Of a stretch of DNA of 64,000 nucleotides, positions 33,457 through 41,974 are shown in pieces. The notes below the pieces were generated by a model. That model saw only the letters and a program-made list of their open reading frames with translations, had not been told where the DNA came from and ran no database searches. Position 1 is the stretch's first letter, and each line of letters begins with the position of its first letter. This stretch comes from Proteus sp. FME41 (GTDB taxonomy: Bacteria > Pseudomonadota > Gammaproteobacteria > Enterobacterales > Enterobacteriaceae). The translations under genes were made by a program, and so were the position numbers. The DNA lies in assembly GCF_014897315.1 (NCBI RefSeq), contig NZ_JABUYL010000004.1, positions 179,356 through 243,355 on the forward strand, in the 5' to 3' direction.

Positions 33457-34965
33457 ATGACGGTATCTACTGAACTAAGCCATGAAGAGTATGTAGGTAA
33501 TGGCGTAACAACGGATTTTGATTTCCGCTTCCGTATCTTTGAAAGCAAACATTTGATCGTGGTGGTTGCTGACAGTGACGGCAATGAAACAACATTAAAG
33601 AATGGTACTGATTACACTATTGTCGGTGCAGGTTCCTATCATGGCGGTAAGGTGGTTTTAAATAAACCTTTAGCTAGAGGCTGGAAGATATTATTAGAAC
33701 GTGATTTACCCGTTGTACAAGAAACTGACTTACGTAATCAAGGGAAATTCTTTGCAGAAGTACATGAAGATGCCTTTGATTATCTAACGATGTTAATTCA
33801 AAAATCATTGGGCACTTTCTCTTTAAGCCTACGAAAACCTACCTATCTATCGAACTATTATGATGCTAAAGGCAATCGTATTGCTAATTTGGCACCGCCA
33901 AAGTTAGGTACTGATGCAGTAAATAAAGACTATGTTGATAACAGTATTAAGGATATTGATAGCAAGACGTTGCGAGTCAAAGATAAACCTATTAATGCGT
34001 TACCAAACACTGAACAACGCGCCAATAAAATTTTAGCGTTTGATGATAATGGTCAGCCAATCACTGTTTTGCCTGAGAGTGGTTCTGCTTCTGATGTATT
34101 AATTGAGCTGGCTAAGCCTACAGGTGCTAGTTTAGTAAAAACTAACACTGGTGATACCGTTCAAGAATGTCTAGATAATTCAAATAACTTGATATGGGAA
34201 TCGAATAAAAGCATTAGAAGTCAAATACCTATTAGAGATAGACAGCTAATCATTAACGCCCATCGAGGGTATTCTGAAACTTATTTTGAACAGACATTAC
34301 TCGCGTTTAGTCAGTGTAGAGCTGATGCGATAGAAATTGATATGCAGACAACATCAGATGGGGTAGCTGTTTGTTTTCATGATGACGATCTATCAATTCA
34401 AACGACAGGTAAAGGAGCAATAAAAGACAACACTATTCAACAAATCAGAACGTATCGCTACAAACGTGCTCAAAACACTCGTTATGCAGATATGCTATCT
34501 ATTCCGTCTCTTAGTGCTGTTTGCAGGGTTGCTGCAAGAACAGGAAAGAAACTGTTAGCTGAAATTAAGGGCTATAGAACTATAGATGATTGTTCCCAGT
34601 ACAATACAATTATTTCAACATATGGATTAGCGCCCACAACAACATTCATTTGTTTTGATTTTCCAGTACTCCAATATCTACATAATATAAATTCAACTTC
34701 ATCATATGGTTATGTTATTGCATCATATGAGCCTTATATGGATGAAAATATAAATGAGCTGATTTCTTGGGGTGGTGGGGTTGTCGATATAGCAAGAGCT
34801 GCCTTACCTAAAGTAGGGATAGAAAAACTAAGACAATGGGAAGCAAATGGATTAACCATAGGTGTATGGACTATTTATACGATGGAGCAATTAAATGAAG
34901 TCCTATCCTACGGCATTCGACATCTAACTTTAGACAAAGATTTCGCTGATATTCTAAATAAATAA
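33457..34965 (+). CDS. Tail spike with T7-type anchor and GDPD enzyme domain
   Basis: 502 residues. Residues 1-150 match the T7 tail-fibre N-terminal domain that anchors to the virion (STELSHEEYVGNGVTTDFDF; FAEVHEDAFDYLTMLIQKS). Residues about 262-500 are a glycerophosphodiester phosphodiesterase domain: HRG at 269-271, metal ligands in IEIDMQ (E293, D295), H308 in CFHDDD, and E369 in LLAEIKG. The active site looks complete. It probably cuts a glycerol-phosphate-containing capsule or O-antigen; this substrate is an inference. Ribosome site AGAGGAG. Confidence 0.85.
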   Translation: MTVSTELSHEEYVGNGVTTDFDFRFRIFESKHLIVVVADSDGNETTLKNGTDYTIVGAGSYHGGKVVLNKPLARGWKILLERDLPVVQETDLRNQGKFFAEVHEDAFDYLTMLIQKSLGTFSLSLRKPTYLSNYYDAKGNRIANLAPPKLGTDAVNKDYVDNSIKDIDSKTLRVKDKPINALPNTEQRANKILAFDDNGQPITVLPESGSASDVLIELAKPTGASLVKTNTGDTVQECLDNSNNLIWESNKSIRSQIPIRDRQLIINAHRGYSETYFEQTLLAFSQCRADAIEIDMQTTSDGVAVCFHDDDLSIQTTGKGAIKDNTIQQIRTYRYKRAQNTRYADMLSIPSLSAVCRVAARTGKKLLAEIKGYRTIDDCSQYNTIISTYGLAPTTTFICFDFPVLQYLHNINSTSSYGYVIASYEPYMDENINELISWGGGVVDIARAALPKVGIEKLRQWEANGLTIGVWTIYTMEQLNEVLSYGIRHLTLDKDFADILNK

Positions 34966-34977
34966 TTGAGGCTAACA

Positions 34978-35748
34978 ATGAGTTATATTCATACAGAACG
35001 AGATTTTAGCAACTTTAACAGATATACAAGTGGCAGTGGAAGCATTAGCGTGAATGATGATGGCCGCATACGTCTACAAAACTCAGATAAAGAGTCTAGG
35101 TCTATTATCAATAAAAGTTTATTGTTAATGGCTGGCGACGAGGTGACAATTTTCGCAATAGGACAAACAACAAGTTTGGCATCCGGTCAGTGTGTTATAG
35201 CAATAGAACACCCAAACTCAGTTAGAAAAAACATAGTAACACTTAATCATAATGAAGATGCAGTATTACACCGTGTATCATGGAAAGTACCAACAGAGTA
35301 CCCACCTAGTGCTGTTAATTTAATCATAGCTCTTCCATACGGAACTGAGGGAATCGCTTATTTTACAGATATTTATTTTGAAATAAAATCACAAAACTTA
35401 GGTTCTAGGCGAATACTAATGGACGGCGTTGTAAAGCTAACAAATGGCGTTGCAACACTGGACAACTCTTATGATCATAGAAATATAGGAGAGGTTGTTG
35501 CATCAAGTATTAACTTAGATGTAAGACCAAAAGAAATTGTAGCTCTAGACAGACTTCCCATCGTAAACATAACATCAATTTATAACGCTGATGATAAACC
35601 AGTAAGAAACGCAATATTACAGCCTGTTGCATCATTTACAAAAGCGGGGGCGCTGAATATTAGATTGCAGCACCCTATAGATGGAGTAATGGTAGGTACA
35701 ACTGGAGAGACAATAAACAAAACTATCTCGTTTTCAGTTTATATTTAA
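34978..35748 (+). CDS. Tail-spike-associated protein
   Basis: 256 residues from ATG 34978 (GAGG upstream). Mostly beta, beginning MSYIHTERDFSNFNRYTSG; no known enzyme motif. It lies 12 nt after the spike gene and its stop overlaps, tail to tail, the acyltransferase stop. It could be a second receptor-binding protein or an accessory subunit of the spike. No family recognised. Confidence 0.55.
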   Translation: MSYIHTERDFSNFNRYTSGSGSISVNDDGRIRLQNSDKESRSIINKSLLLMAGDEVTIFAIGQTTSLASGQCVIAIEHPNSVRKNIVTLNHNEDAVLHRVSWKVPTEYPPSAVNLIIALPYGTEGIAYFTDIYFEIKSQNLGSRRILMDGVVKLTNGVATLDNSYDHRNIGEVVASSINLDVRPKEIVALDRLPIVNITSIYNADDKPVRNAILQPVASFTKAGALNIRLQHPIDGVMVGTTGETINKTISFSVYI

Positions 35749-36782
35749 CATACTAATTTTTTAGTATATTCATTGAGGCTCATAATTTTCGCATAAATGA
35801 GTGACATGATAATTGGGATGACTAACAGGGAAATCAGTAATAGTGTTTTATTGTCATCCCACCCATAAATTTTCATTATTTTCAATGTGATAAATATAAA
35901 TGCATAGTGTGCTAGGTATACGCCAAAAGAGAAATAACTAATAAAACTAATAATTTTATTGTTGGTTTTATTAAAAAATTCCTTTATCAATAAAATAAAT
36001 CCGATGCTAGAGAAAAATATAAATAAAGATCTTGGGTACCAGTGCAAAGACCAGTTAACCTTATTGTTAGTAACATCAATATAGAGCAAGGCTAAACAAG
36101 GGATTATTAATAATAATAATTTAGTAATATTGTTATCCAATAACTTTATTGGGTCTCTGCACATAATGACATATCCAGCAACAAAATATGCTATAAATGG
36201 ACCTGTAAAATCCTTGCCTAATTTTGATATAAAGTCAATTTCAATGCCTAATTGATATAAGGTATCCTTCATTTGATTAAAAAATAGACAAATGAATATA
36301 AATAAAACTAAGTGTGACGTTTTGGTATTTGTAACCATTTTAGATATAAACGGCGCCATCAAGTATAGTTGTACAATCATGTACATATACCACATTTGCC
36401 TTGCGTAACCATATGAGCCGGGATATTTATTGTTATTTGTTATTCCATTGTTTTCAATGGCGGCTTTTAAGAATGAGTCATAGAATCCTGTTCCATCAGT
36501 CATATATTTTATGGCGCTAGTAAAAATTGAGTAGAAAATTATCAATAGAATAAATTGTGGGATTCTTTTTTTGTAGAATGATAGGATATTAACATTTGAT
36601 AATTTTGGTAATATTAACCCACCTGAAATCATTATAAAAATAGGGACGGCCAGCCTATCTATGGAATAAAAAATACTTTTTGTATAAATATCTCCATAAG
36701 CAACAACTTCATGAGCATGAGTGAACACAACTAGAAAAATAGCGATCACCCTAGCAACATCAACCCATAATATGCGTTCCAT
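35745..36782 (-). CDS. Membrane acyltransferase 3 family (probable O-antigen acetylase)
   Basis: 345 residues, about ten hydrophobic helices. Opens with ILWVDVARVIAIFLVVFTHAHE, where the conserved His-Ala-His region and Arg of the acyltransferase 3 family are seen, then RLAVPIFIMISGGL. Such proteins move acetyl groups to surface polysaccharides; prophage copies beside tail genes often change the O-antigen and block superinfection. The gene is more AT-rich than its neighbours and runs against the virion genes, as a separately acquired conversion gene would. Substrate unknown. Confidence 0.8.
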   Translation of the reverse strand: MERILWVDVARVIAIFLVVFTHAHEVVAYGDIYTKSIFYSIDRLAVPIFIMISGGLILPKLSNVNILSFYKKRIPQFILLIIFYSIFTSAIKYMTDGTGFYDSFLKAAIENNGITNNNKYPGSYGYARQMWYMYMIVQLYLMAPFISKMVTNTKTSHLVLFIFICLFFNQMKDTLYQLGIEIDFISKLGKDFTGPFIAYFVAGYVIMCRDPIKLLDNNITKLLLLIIPCLALLYIDVTNNKVNWSLHWYPRSLFIFFSSIGFILLIKEFFNKTNNKIISFISYFSFGVYLAHYAFIFITLKIMKIYGWDDNKTLLLISLLVIPIIMSLIYAKIMSLNEYTKKLVC

Positions 36783-36943
36783 TATAATTCCATATATATT
36801 AATAATAACTATATATGATATATATTAATTATCATGAATGAAACAAACATCATCTCTTGTGCCTTTTTTTGTTATTTGCATTTTTGGTTATCTTCCTGGT
36901 TATATAGTATCATGATTATTCATTAATCACTGGTACTACACTC

Positions 36944-37315
36944 ATGCAAGAAGATGTCTACACAAAAGCTGGGATCGGCACTACTGCTTTTCTTGGTTAC
37001 TTCGCAGGGCTTCCAGCAGAAGTTGTTATGGGTTCACTGTTGGGAGCCATTTTCTTTACCACTGCTGCTACTGAATATAGCTTTAAACGTAGATCGGTAT
37101 TAGCTTTTCTAAGCTTCGTTTGTGGTCTTATATTCTTTAGTCCTGCAGCAACTATCTTTATTTCTGTTACTGGTCTTTTCGGTGTGAAACCGGAGCAATA
37201 CGAAATCGAACATATCGATGCCGTAGGGGCTTTTGTTTCCGCTTTGCTTGTGGTTAAGTTAAGCGTAAAAGCATATGGAAGGGCTGATATACCGAAACAA
37301 GGAGGGCAACAATGA
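36944..37315 (+). CDS. Putative holin (first lysis gene)
   Basis: 123 residues, three to four hydrophobic helices (about 10-35, 48-62, 65-85, 90-105) and a short charged C-terminus. Similar to phage holin-type proteins by layout and position; makes the inner-membrane hole that lets the endolysin out. Overlaps the next gene by 4 nt (ATGA). Confidence 0.65.
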   Translation: MQEDVYTKAGIGTTAFLGYFAGLPAEVVMGSLLGAIFFTTAATEYSFKRRSVLAFLSFVCGLIFFSPAATIFISVTGLFGVKPEQYEIEHIDAVGAFVSALLVVKLSVKAYGRADIPKQGGQQ

Positions 37316-37584
37316 AATGCGAAACATTGCTCACTATTGTTAATGCCATCATCTGTACCGTCATATTTCTACGTGTGTTCTATTTTAAACGTGACGGCAG
37401 ACAACACTGTAAAAAAGGTGGATGGTTAGCTTTCCTCATTCTTGCTTACTCTTCAAGCGTACCTATTCGCGCTTATTTCGATCCTAATTATCACGCTGAT
37501 ATCTACAACATCTTTGCCAATATCCTGATCTGCACAACGTTGCTAGTCAGTAAAGGCAATGTCATCAAGTTTATAAAGGGGTGA
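37312..37584 (+). CDS. Three-helix holin, Phage_holin_3_7-like
   Basis: 90 residues with three hydrophobic helices. The segments VNAIICTVIFLRVFYFKRDG and WLAFLILAYSSSVPIRAYF match the putative three-TM holin family. With the previous gene it may form a holin/antiholin pair; which is which is not decided. Overlaps the endopeptidase frame start. Confidence 0.75.
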   Translation: MKCETLLTIVNAIICTVIFLRVFYFKRDGRQHCKKGGWLAFLILAYSSSVPIRAYFDPNYHADIYNIFANILICTTLLVSKGNVIKFIKG

Positions 37585-37586
37585 AT

Positions 37587-37931
37587 ATGTCATTAGTCGA
37601 TAAACAGAATACGTTTACAGGTATGGTTGCAAAGCTGATCACCTTTGCTCAGCAGAAGGGATATAAACTGACGTTTGGTGAGGCTTATCGTACCGAAGAA
37701 CAAGCTAAATTAAATGCAAAGAAAGGATCGGGTATTAGCAACAGTCTGCATACTCAACGTTTAGCAGTTGATTTCAACCTATTTGATGCTAACGGAAAAT
37801 ACCTTACAGCCACCAGCGACTATAAAGAACTGGGGGAGTATTGGGAATCATTGGGCGGAAGTTGGGGCGGGCGTTTTAAAACTCGTCCTGACGGTAATCA
37901 TTTTTCATTAGAGCACAATGGGGTTCGTTAA
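37587..37931 (+). CDS. M15-family endopeptidase (endolysin)
   Basis: 114 residues from ATG 37587 (AAAGGGG upstream). Zinc-peptidase motifs SLHTQRLAVDF (His and Asp ligands) and GNHFSLEH (third His) are intact; EAYRTEEQAKL precedes them. Enzymes of this size cut the L-Ala-D-Glu bond of peptidoglycan stems (T5-type or VanY-like). No signal peptide, so it needs the holin. Overlaps Rz by 1 nt. Confidence 0.85.
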   Translation: MSLVDKQNTFTGMVAKLITFAQQKGYKLTFGEAYRTEEQAKLNAKKGSGISNSLHTQRLAVDFNLFDANGKYLTATSDYKELGEYWESLGGSWGGRFKTRPDGNHFSLEHNGVR

Positions 37932-38425
37932 TGAATAAAACCGTCATAGCGTTAATTGCTTTGGCTATTTCCTTTACCGCTGGCTTTGTTGCTGGCGGTA
38001 TTTATTTTGATAACCGAGCAATGAGTAAACAGATTGCAGGTAATCAATTAGATGAAAAGGAAGTGGCCACAAATATTGAACTGCGTAAACAAGCAGACAA
38101 TGAACAGCAGAATAGGTTGGAGATATATCATGACGCACAACAGCATGATACGATACGCACAGACGCTTTGCTTGATCGTGTTCTTAATCACTTTGACAGG
38201 ATGCAGCTCTCAACTGGTACCACGAAAACAGAAGTTACAAGTACCGATAACGCCAATACCTGCCGAGTTGAGAAATCCAAAGCCAGTGAACTTTCTCGAC
38301 AACTACGAGAAACACTTGAACGATATGGGCGTGAAGCTCAGCGTGCAGATGAAAACACCAGAACACTCAACCTTTGTATTTCAGAGCTGGAAGCAAAGGA
38401 AAAACTCCTCAATTCTTACCGATGA
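37931..38425 (+). CDS. Rz: Rz-type inner-membrane spanin
   Basis: 164 residues. One N-terminal transmembrane helix (ALIALAISFTAGFVAGGIYF), then a long charged periplasmic helical part. i-spanins link to the outer-membrane Rz1 and disrupt the outer membrane at the end of lysis. Called from membrane topology and the nested Rz1 frame. Confidence 0.8.
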   Translation: MNKTVIALIALAISFTAGFVAGGIYFDNRAMSKQIAGNQLDEKEVATNIELRKQADNEQQNRLEIYHDAQQHDTIRTDALLDRVLNHFDRMQLSTGTTKTEVTSTDNANTCRVEKSKASELSRQLRETLERYGREAQRADENTRTLNLCISELEAKEKLLNSYR

Positions 38426-38480
38426 AAAAGTAGACAGATTTCATAATGGCGGTATCGGTGACGGTGTTAGTGATATCTAA
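38130..38480 (+). CDS. Rz1: Rz1-type outer-membrane spanin lipoprotein
   Basis: 116 residues in another frame, starting inside Rz at ATG 38130 with GGAG 8 nt upstream. A signal peptide ends in a lipobox (LITLTGCSS), after which a Pro-rich stretch (VPITPIPAELRNPKPV) follows, as in Rz1 proteins. It runs 55 nt past the Rz stop, longer than lambda Rz1, so the last residues may be little constrained. Confidence 0.75.
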   Translation: MTHNSMIRYAQTLCLIVFLITLTGCSSQLVPRKQKLQVPITPIPAELRNPKPVNFLDNYEKHLNDMGVKLSVQMKTPEHSTFVFQSWKQRKNSSILTDEKVDRFHNGGIGDGVSDI

Positions 38481-38586
38481 TTTAAATATAATTTATATTT
38501 ATCAGTGAGTTAGATTGCCAGAATATAATTGAGTGGGAATAAACTACCGTTTATCAGCAATAGTTGATAAAGGTTAAAAAACCAAG

Positions 38587-38618
38587 AGCCATCAGTATGT
38601 TACTGGTGGCTTTTTTAT
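38587..38618 (+). terminator. Terminator of the lysis operon
   Basis: AGCCATCAG pairs with CTGGTGGCT (one G-T pair) around TATGTTA and is followed by TTTTTTATAT. Confidence 0.85.
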
Positions 38619-38624
38619 ATATAA

Positions 38625-39040
38625 TCATTTTCTAGTAATAGGATTATTTTTATAAATAATAAATTCAATAAAGTTTTGAATTGATATTTGCTCACTTAAA
38701 GGTAATTTAGAATAGGCTTTTCTATCGTAGTTAATAGCACTTTTATCATTCTTAGGGATTAACAATTCATAAGTTTGGCGGCCCATTGATTTAGCTATAG
38801 CATCAATACTTTCAGCCGTAGCACTTGCTTCACAATTAATAATGCGGTTAACCGTTGACTGAGCAAGACCTGAGTCAACGGAAAGTTTAACTCTTGATTT
38901 TATTCCATCGTTTAACATGAATGTTGTGATGTTATCTGAGAGTATTTTGCTAATTTCTGTCGGAATGTATTCTTCTTTTTCTGATCCAGCATGACCTTCT
39001 TTCAAATGGTCTATATCCATCCAATATTTACTAATAATCC
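38625..39040 (-). pseudogene. 5'-truncated second copy of the prophage repressor
   Basis: The frame matches repressor residues 67-202 of the gene at 9785-10393 almost throughout (SKYWMD, EEYIPTEI, NITTFMLNDGIKSRVKLSVD, TVNRIINCEASATAESIDAI), with roughly four in five bases identical. Identity stops abruptly near 39040, after CCAATATTTACTAAT. The first HTH is lost; the second is kept. An internal ATG at 39020 could give 131 residues but has no ribosome site. The divergence suggests a remnant of a related phage, not a recent duplication. Confidence 0.75.
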
Positions 39041-39171
39041 CTCTAATTATACATGGATAAAATAAAAAATTGGTCAAGTTTGTATTGGCGCATGACTGTG
39101 TTATAACCATAAAATATTAGTATTAAAATGTAAATTAGCTAAAGAAGTAAAATAAAGGAGATAAGGACATC

Positions 39172-39951
39172 ATGCAAAATGAGATTTTAAAAAAACTGCC
39201 ACAAATAGAGCAAGAACATCAGGTGAAGTTACTCTACGTTGCTGAAAGTGGAAGCCGTGCTTGGGGCTTTGCATCAACAGACAGTGACTATGATGTACGA
39301 GGCGTTTTTATACGTCCTCGTCATGCTTATCTTTCTATTGATAAACCTAAAGAAACATTTGAATGGATAGAAAACAGTTGGTTTGATGTGGGCGCTTGGG
39401 ATATTACTAAAGCACTACACTTATTACGTAAATCGAACTGTATATTATTAGAATGGCTTCAATCACCAATAATTTATCAACAATATCCTAATGTTCAAAA
39501 AGAACTATTTGAGCTTGCAAAACTCTATTATCAACCCAAAGTGATTGTTCATCATTACAGAGGGATTGCTAAAGTTGTGAGTGGATATTCTCCTGAAAAT
39601 AACCTTAAAAATAAGATTAGTGCAGCACCAATAAAATTAAAAAAATGGTTCTATATGCTACGTTCTCTTCTATCTGCTTATTGGACAGTAAGAACGGGTG
39701 ATATTCCACCTATGGAGCTAAATAAATTGATAAAAATCCTATCTATTGAAGAACAAAAGTCTATCCACGAATTAGTAGAGTTTAAATCAGATAAAGATGA
39801 GCATTTTACTTGGATGCCAACAGATATAATGCAATGTTTGATTACTTTTTTATGGCAAGAGACAGATGTGCAATTAACAAAGCGGAAAGTACCAGATAAT
39901 GATGTTTTAAATAATTGGTTTAGGAAAAAATTAGATGAAACTGACAATTGA
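39172..39951 (+). CDS. RlaP-family nucleotidyltransferase, first copy
   Basis: 259 residues with AAGGA before the ATG. The polymerase-beta-type motif is intact: SGSRAWGFASTDSDYDVRGV, with the G-S turn and the two metal-binding Asp residues in SDYD. Members of this family (RlaP, predicted RNA-repair nucleotidyltransferases) are linked in comparative genomics to RNA ligase loci. The activity (probably adding nucleotides to RNA ends) is not proven. Overlaps the second copy by 17 nt, so a two-gene operon. Confidence 0.75.
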   Translation: MQNEILKKLPQIEQEHQVKLLYVAESGSRAWGFASTDSDYDVRGVFIRPRHAYLSIDKPKETFEWIENSWFDVGAWDITKALHLLRKSNCILLEWLQSPIIYQQYPNVQKELFELAKLYYQPKVIVHHYRGIAKVVSGYSPENNLKNKISAAPIKLKKWFYMLRSLLSAYWTVRTGDIPPMELNKLIKILSIEEQKSIHELVEFKSDKDEHFTWMPTDIMQCLITFLWQETDVQLTKRKVPDNDVLNNWFRKKLDETDN

Positions 39952-40990
39952 AGATATAAAACCCTACCTTTTGTTTGAAAGTATCGCAGGAAGCCGTTCA
40001 CATAATCTTGCGACTGAAACATCAGATACAGATATTAAAGGTGTGTTTTATCTTCCTAAAGATCTTTTCTATGGATTGGAATATACACCGCAAGTCAGTA
40101 ATGAAACCAATGATATTGTTTATTATGAGCTTGGGCGATTTGTTGAGTTATTATGTGCTTCAAACCCTAACATTTTAGAGTTACTGAATTCTCCTGAGAA
40201 AGTTGTTATATATCGACATCCTTTAATGTCTTTAATTAAGCCAGAATGGTTCTTATCTAAAACCTGCATTCAAACATTTGTGCATTATGCTCAAGGACAA
40301 ATTAAAAAAGCACAAGGATTAAATAAAAAAATAGTAAATCCAGTCGAGAAAAAGCTAAAAACTATTTTAGATTTTTGTTATGTGATTGAAGATGGAAAAA
40401 CAATATTAATTAATACGTGGTTAGATAACCACCATTGGAAACAAGAGCATATTGGGTTAGTAAAATTGGCTCACGCTCAAGATTTATATGCAATGTATTA
40501 TGATAGTACTTCTCTTTTTCAAGGCATTATTAGAAAAGAAAATGCGAGTGATGTATTGTTAAGCAGTATTCCTAAAGACGCTAAAGTACAAGGTTATCTC
40601 AGTTTCAATAAAGAAGGCTATAGTGCATATCGCAAGCAATATCATGACTACTGGCAATGGGTAGAGCAACGTAATGATATCCGTTATCAGCAAAATATTG
40701 ATCATGGGCGAAGTTACGATAGCAAAAATATGATGCACACATTTAGATTGCTCTATGTTGCTCTAGGTATTGCACAAGAAAGTAAAGTCAACGTTTGGTG
40801 TGATAACAGAGAGGAGCTATTAGCCATTAAAGCAGGTAAGTTTAGTTATGATGAACTATTAGAGCATAGTGAAACTTTGATTAAACGTATTCGAAATGCA
40901 TTTAAATTAAGTTATTTGCCAGAAGAAATTGATTATTTAGCGGCTCAGTCAGCACTTATAAGTATTCGGAAAGCACTTTATAAAAAGTAG
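39935..40990 (+). CDS. RlaP-family nucleotidyltransferase, second copy
   Basis: 351 residues. N-terminal catalytic motif AGSRSHNLATETSDTDIKGV, again with G-S and D-x-D, then a helical C-terminal half with the conserved RSYDSKNMMHTFRLLYVALG. About 90 residues longer than the first copy and only distantly similar to it, so the two are likely separate subunits or have different substrates. Ends at a strong terminator. Confidence 0.75.
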   Translation: MKLTIEDIKPYLLFESIAGSRSHNLATETSDTDIKGVFYLPKDLFYGLEYTPQVSNETNDIVYYELGRFVELLCASNPNILELLNSPEKVVIYRHPLMSLIKPEWFLSKTCIQTFVHYAQGQIKKAQGLNKKIVNPVEKKLKTILDFCYVIEDGKTILINTWLDNHHWKQEHIGLVKLAHAQDLYAMYYDSTSLFQGIIRKENASDVLLSSIPKDAKVQGYLSFNKEGYSAYRKQYHDYWQWVEQRNDIRYQQNIDHGRSYDSKNMMHTFRLLYVALGIAQESKVNVWCDNREELLAIKAGKFSYDELLEHSETLIKRIRNAFKLSYLPEEIDYLAAQSALISIRKALYKK

Positions 40991-41007
40991 GGTTATTTAA
41001 CAACTTA

Positions 41008-41041
41008 ATATCCCTTACATAAAGTAAGGGATATACTATTT
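41008..41041. terminator. Terminator after the RlaP pair
   Basis: Perfect 11-bp stem ATATCCCTTAC / GTAAGGGATAT with loop ATAAA, followed by ACTATTTTTAAT on the plus strand. It lies between the RlaP pair and the convergent small gene at 41104 and may serve both. Confidence 0.75.
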
Positions 41042-41103
41042 TTAATAATTAAAAAATAAACTAATATGATAATTATTTATAAATAGCATTAGCGTATAAA
41101 AAA

Positions 41104-41337
41104 TTAATTAGTTGCAAGATACTCTGGATAAGCATCTACTAGTTTCATATATATACGTTTATTCTCTGCTTTTTTTCTAAAATCTTGTTTTAAACAGATT
41201 TGAGCCATGTTTTTTAGCTCAGCAGGTAGATTTTCTGCACTTGTAGAGGCAATAATGGAAAAACGCACTTTCTTTTTAGACCGGCTTAAATTATAAGGTA
41301 AACCTAAAATACGTCTTGCGACTCTGTTTGTTTTCAC
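41104..41337 (-). CDS. Small basic hypothetical protein
   Basis: 77 residues starting at GTG 41337 behind AAGGAGTGAGTT. Basic (MKTNRVARRILGLPYNLSR; KKKVRF) with a helical C-terminal half. No family recognised. Stands alone on the minus strand. Confidence 0.5.
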   Translation of the reverse strand: MKTNRVARRILGLPYNLSRSKKKVRFSIIASTSAENLPAELKNMAQICLKQDFRKKAENKRIYMKLVDAYPEYLATN

Positions 41338-41665
41338 AACTCACTCCTTTTCATGTGTAATTTAGAAAAAGCGTATTGAGTATAGCAGATAATAACAAGA
41401 ATAAGATGTTGGTAAGTGTTTAAATTTAGCATTAAAGGCTATTAACTGTTTTTTTTAAGAGTAACAATTAAGTATAAGAATATTATGTGAATAAAATTGT
41501 TTTAAATAAAATAAAAATAACAACAGTAAAATGAAAAATTATTTTTAATATTAACATAACTGCACTTGTCTAATAATCGAGATGCAATGATACGTTTTAT
41601 TTACAAGTTATGATCATTTTTTTTAAAGAGCAGAAAAGAGATCTTTGTTAAAACTTAACGTTATT
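41338..41665. other. AT-rich intergenic stretch
   Basis: No gene-like frame seen. Contains the upstream signals of the gene ending at 41104 on its left side. No clear hairpin or repeat beyond the base composition. Confidence 0.5.
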
Positions 41666-41974
41666 TTAATTCAACGATTGGTGTATCCAATTAAGATAAC
41701 CTTTAAAACCATTTTCAATCGGTATTATAATAACCTCAGGAGTTTCATAAGGGTGTATTTCGACAAGTGTATCAATTAAAGTTTGTTGTTTTCTTTTTTC
41801 GGATTTTATCATCATAAGTATTTCATTATCTTCAATAATTTTATTATTCCAATAATAAATAGATTTAATATTAGGTATCAAATTTACACAAGCTGCCAGT
41901 TTTTCATTGATGAGATAGTGAGCAATTTCATTAGCAACCATTTCATTTGGCACAGTTGAGTATGCAATTATCAT
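41666..41974 (-). CDS. cutA: CutA1-family protein
   Basis: 102 residues from ATG 41974 (AAGGAAAAAC upstream; a longer in-frame start at 42091 has no support). CutA trimer signature: YSTVPNEMVANEIAHYLINE, KLAACVNLIPNIKSIYYWN and HPYETPEVIIIPI. Linked to divalent cation tolerance in E. coli, molecular role unclear. The usual neighbours (dsbD, dcuA, groES) are absent, so this may be a second copy; this cannot be tested here. Confidence 0.9.
   Translation of the reverse strand: MIIAYSTVPNEMVANEIAHYLINEKLAACVNLIPNIKSIYYWNNKIIEDNEILMMIKSEKRKQQTLIDTLVEIHPYETPEVIIIPIENGFKGYLNWIHQSLN

Larger units (their letters stand above)
1..39040. mobile_element. Podovirus-like prophage (left end outside window)
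   Basis: A continuous phage gene order is visible: integrase, leftward early/recombination operon, repressor and Cro-like genes, replication genes, rusA, terminase, portal, capsid, tail tubular and internal virion genes, tail spike, lysis cassette. Head genes resemble the Bordetella phage BPP-1 group (Bbp19- and Bbp16-type proteins); tail and internal virion genes resemble T7 gp11-gp16. No gene in the morphogenesis path looks broken, so the element may be inducible. The left attachment site lies outside the window. The right boundary is set here at the end of the second repressor fragment, an inference; it could lie further right. Confidence 0.9.

Noticed and set aside
33457..37000. Diversity-generating retroelement, expected from BPP-1 relatedness
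   Set aside because: No reverse transcriptase gene and no template/variable repeat pair were seen around the tail genes.
38625..39110. Second repressor copy as an intact 161-residue gene starting at 39110
   Set aside because: The first 26 residues have no match to the repressor, no ribosome site is present, and homology starts only at 39040; treated as a fragment.
38480..39172. attR core sequence or tRNA 3' fragment at the right prophage end
   Set aside because: No tRNA-like 3' end is present, and without the left flank no direct repeat can be tested. The boundary given is only the end of phage-like sequence.
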